The notes beneath the pieces are model-generated. The model saw only the letters and a program-made list of their open reading frames with translations. It had not been told where the DNA came from and made no database searches. From CAWFKW01 sp963816535 (GTDB lineage Bacteria; Bacteroidota; Ignavibacteria; Tepidaquicellales; OLB5), in NCBI GenBank assembly GCA_963816535.1, contig CAWFKW010000001.1, positions 124,001-188,000 of the forward strand: a stretch of 64,000 bases of DNA, given 5' to 3'. Shown here one piece after another: positions 63,523 to 64,000 of the stretch. Position 1 is the stretch's first letter. Each line of letters starts with the position of its first letter. The position numbers and the translations under genes are program-made.

Positions 63523-63981
63523 ATGGCAAACACATATTCTCAAATTTATATACAATTAATATTTGCAGTAAAAGGCAGAGCATGCCTTATCAAATCTGAT
63601 TGGAAAGACGAATTATATAAATATATGACAGGTATCATATCAAATAAAAAACAAAAACTAATTACTATAAATGGCGTTTCCGACCATGTTCATATATTAC
63701 TGGGCATGAAACCTGATATTGCTTTGTCAGATTTAGTCAGAGATGTAAAGTCCAACTCTACGGAATTCATTAATAACAAGAAATGGCTGAAAACTAAATT
63801 CCATTGGCAAGATGGATTTGGCGCATTTTCGTATTCAAGGTCGCAATTGAACGCGGTAATTAATTACATCCGGAATCAGGAAAAACATCATAAAAAGAAA
63901 TCGTTCAGAGAAGAGTATATTGATTTCTTGAAGAAGTTTGATGTCAATTTTGATGAAAGGTATTTGTTTACATTTGACTGA
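63523..63981 (+). CDS. IS200/IS605-type Y1 transposase, possibly REP-associated (RAYT-like)
   Basis: The 152-residue protein is a complete Y1 HUH-type transposase. The HUH motif is His55-Val-His57 (SDHVHILLG), and the catalytic Tyr is Tyr115 (AVINYIRNQEKHH). N-terminal YSQIYIQLIFAVKGR and the WQDGFGAFSYSRSQ segment are typical. Y1 enzymes cut single-stranded DNA at hairpin ends, and RAYT relatives act on REP hairpins. The gene follows directly after an array of such hairpins. There is no TnpB gene in view, and no second array can be seen because the window ends 19 bp after the stop. A hairpin with a G-rich 3' arm just before the start may hide the ribosome-binding site. Confidence 0.9.
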   Translation: MANTYSQIYIQLIFAVKGRACLIKSDWKDELYKYMTGIISNKKQKLITINGVSDHVHILLGMKPDIALSDLVRDVKSNSTEFINNKKWLKTKFHWQDGFGAFSYSRSQLNAVINYIRNQEKHHKKKSFREEYIDFLKKFDVNFDERYLFTFD

Positions 63982-64000
63982 ACTTTATGCATAAATATTT

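Overview
The window looks like a chromosomal segment of a Bacteroidota/Chlorobi-superphylum bacterium, most likely of the Ignavibacteria lineage. The best evidence is eight secreted proteins that end in the same ~80-90 residue C-terminal sorting domain (core motif NYPNPFNP, then IYD/N..G, SG(V/I)YFY and a TKKM.L.K-like tail), as in type IX secretion cargo of that lineage. An Omp85 protein, a TonB-dependent receptor, a cytochrome-porin, TAnnTTTG-type -7 promoter elements and usable Shine-Dalgarno sequences agree with this. No rRNA, prophage or CRISPR array is visible. Three apparent 1-nt frameshifts in otherwise intact genes suggest either recent decay or residual assembly errors.

Layout. 1-3.6 kb: two uracil-DNA-glycosylase-like genes and a membrane-anchored helicase-IV-like protein with an inserted nuclease-like domain. 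3.6-6.8 kb: non-coding elements (two foldable RNA candidates, a 25-bp palindrome, a 43-bp tandem repeat, tRNA-Arg(ACG) with a broken partial copy) around an OmpA-vWA fusion gene. 6.8-12.4 kb: a cytidylate-kinase-like gene, a tight three-gene operon of unknown function with two zinc-ribbon proteins, a single-heme cytochrome-porin and an O-antigen-ligase-like protein. 12.4-19 kb: sorting-domain proteins, a TrmB-type regulator with a palindromic operator over its own promoter and translationally coupled to a surface propeller gene, and a cupredoxin with a sorting domain. 19-25 kb: a propeller histidine kinase, its LuxR-type response regulator and a CRTAC1-type secreted protein. 25-32 kb: transketolase, a HAD phosphatase, an Omp85 protein and a TonB receptor. 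32-41 kb: a tandem pair of ~130-nt RNA-like units upstream of the receptor, a REC-PAS kinase/response regulator pair (both frameshifted) and a divergent 1908-residue PAS/GAF kinase. 41-50 kb: another surface propeller, an RND efflux pair and secreted proteins. 50-55 kb: glycogen phosphorylase and nucleotide-sugar genes (rfbC, rfbA, galE). 55-60 kb: two secreted proteins. 60-62.7 kb: three-subunit NAD(P) transhydrogenase. 62.7-64 kb: a REP-like palindrome array in two opposed orientations ending at an IS200/RAYT-like Y1 transposase.

The genes fit a heterotroph with a heavily decorated cell surface and much signal transduction: one-component (TrmB) and two-component regulators sit beside surface or secreted products, and sugar-nucleotide, storage-glucan and NADPH metabolism supply housekeeping functions. 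The most promising undescribed items are the tandem ~130-nt promoter/terminator units at 32.1-32.5 kb, the zinc-ribbon operon at 7.8-9.6 kb, the structured elements at 3.7-4.1 kb, and the transposase-linked REP array at the right end.
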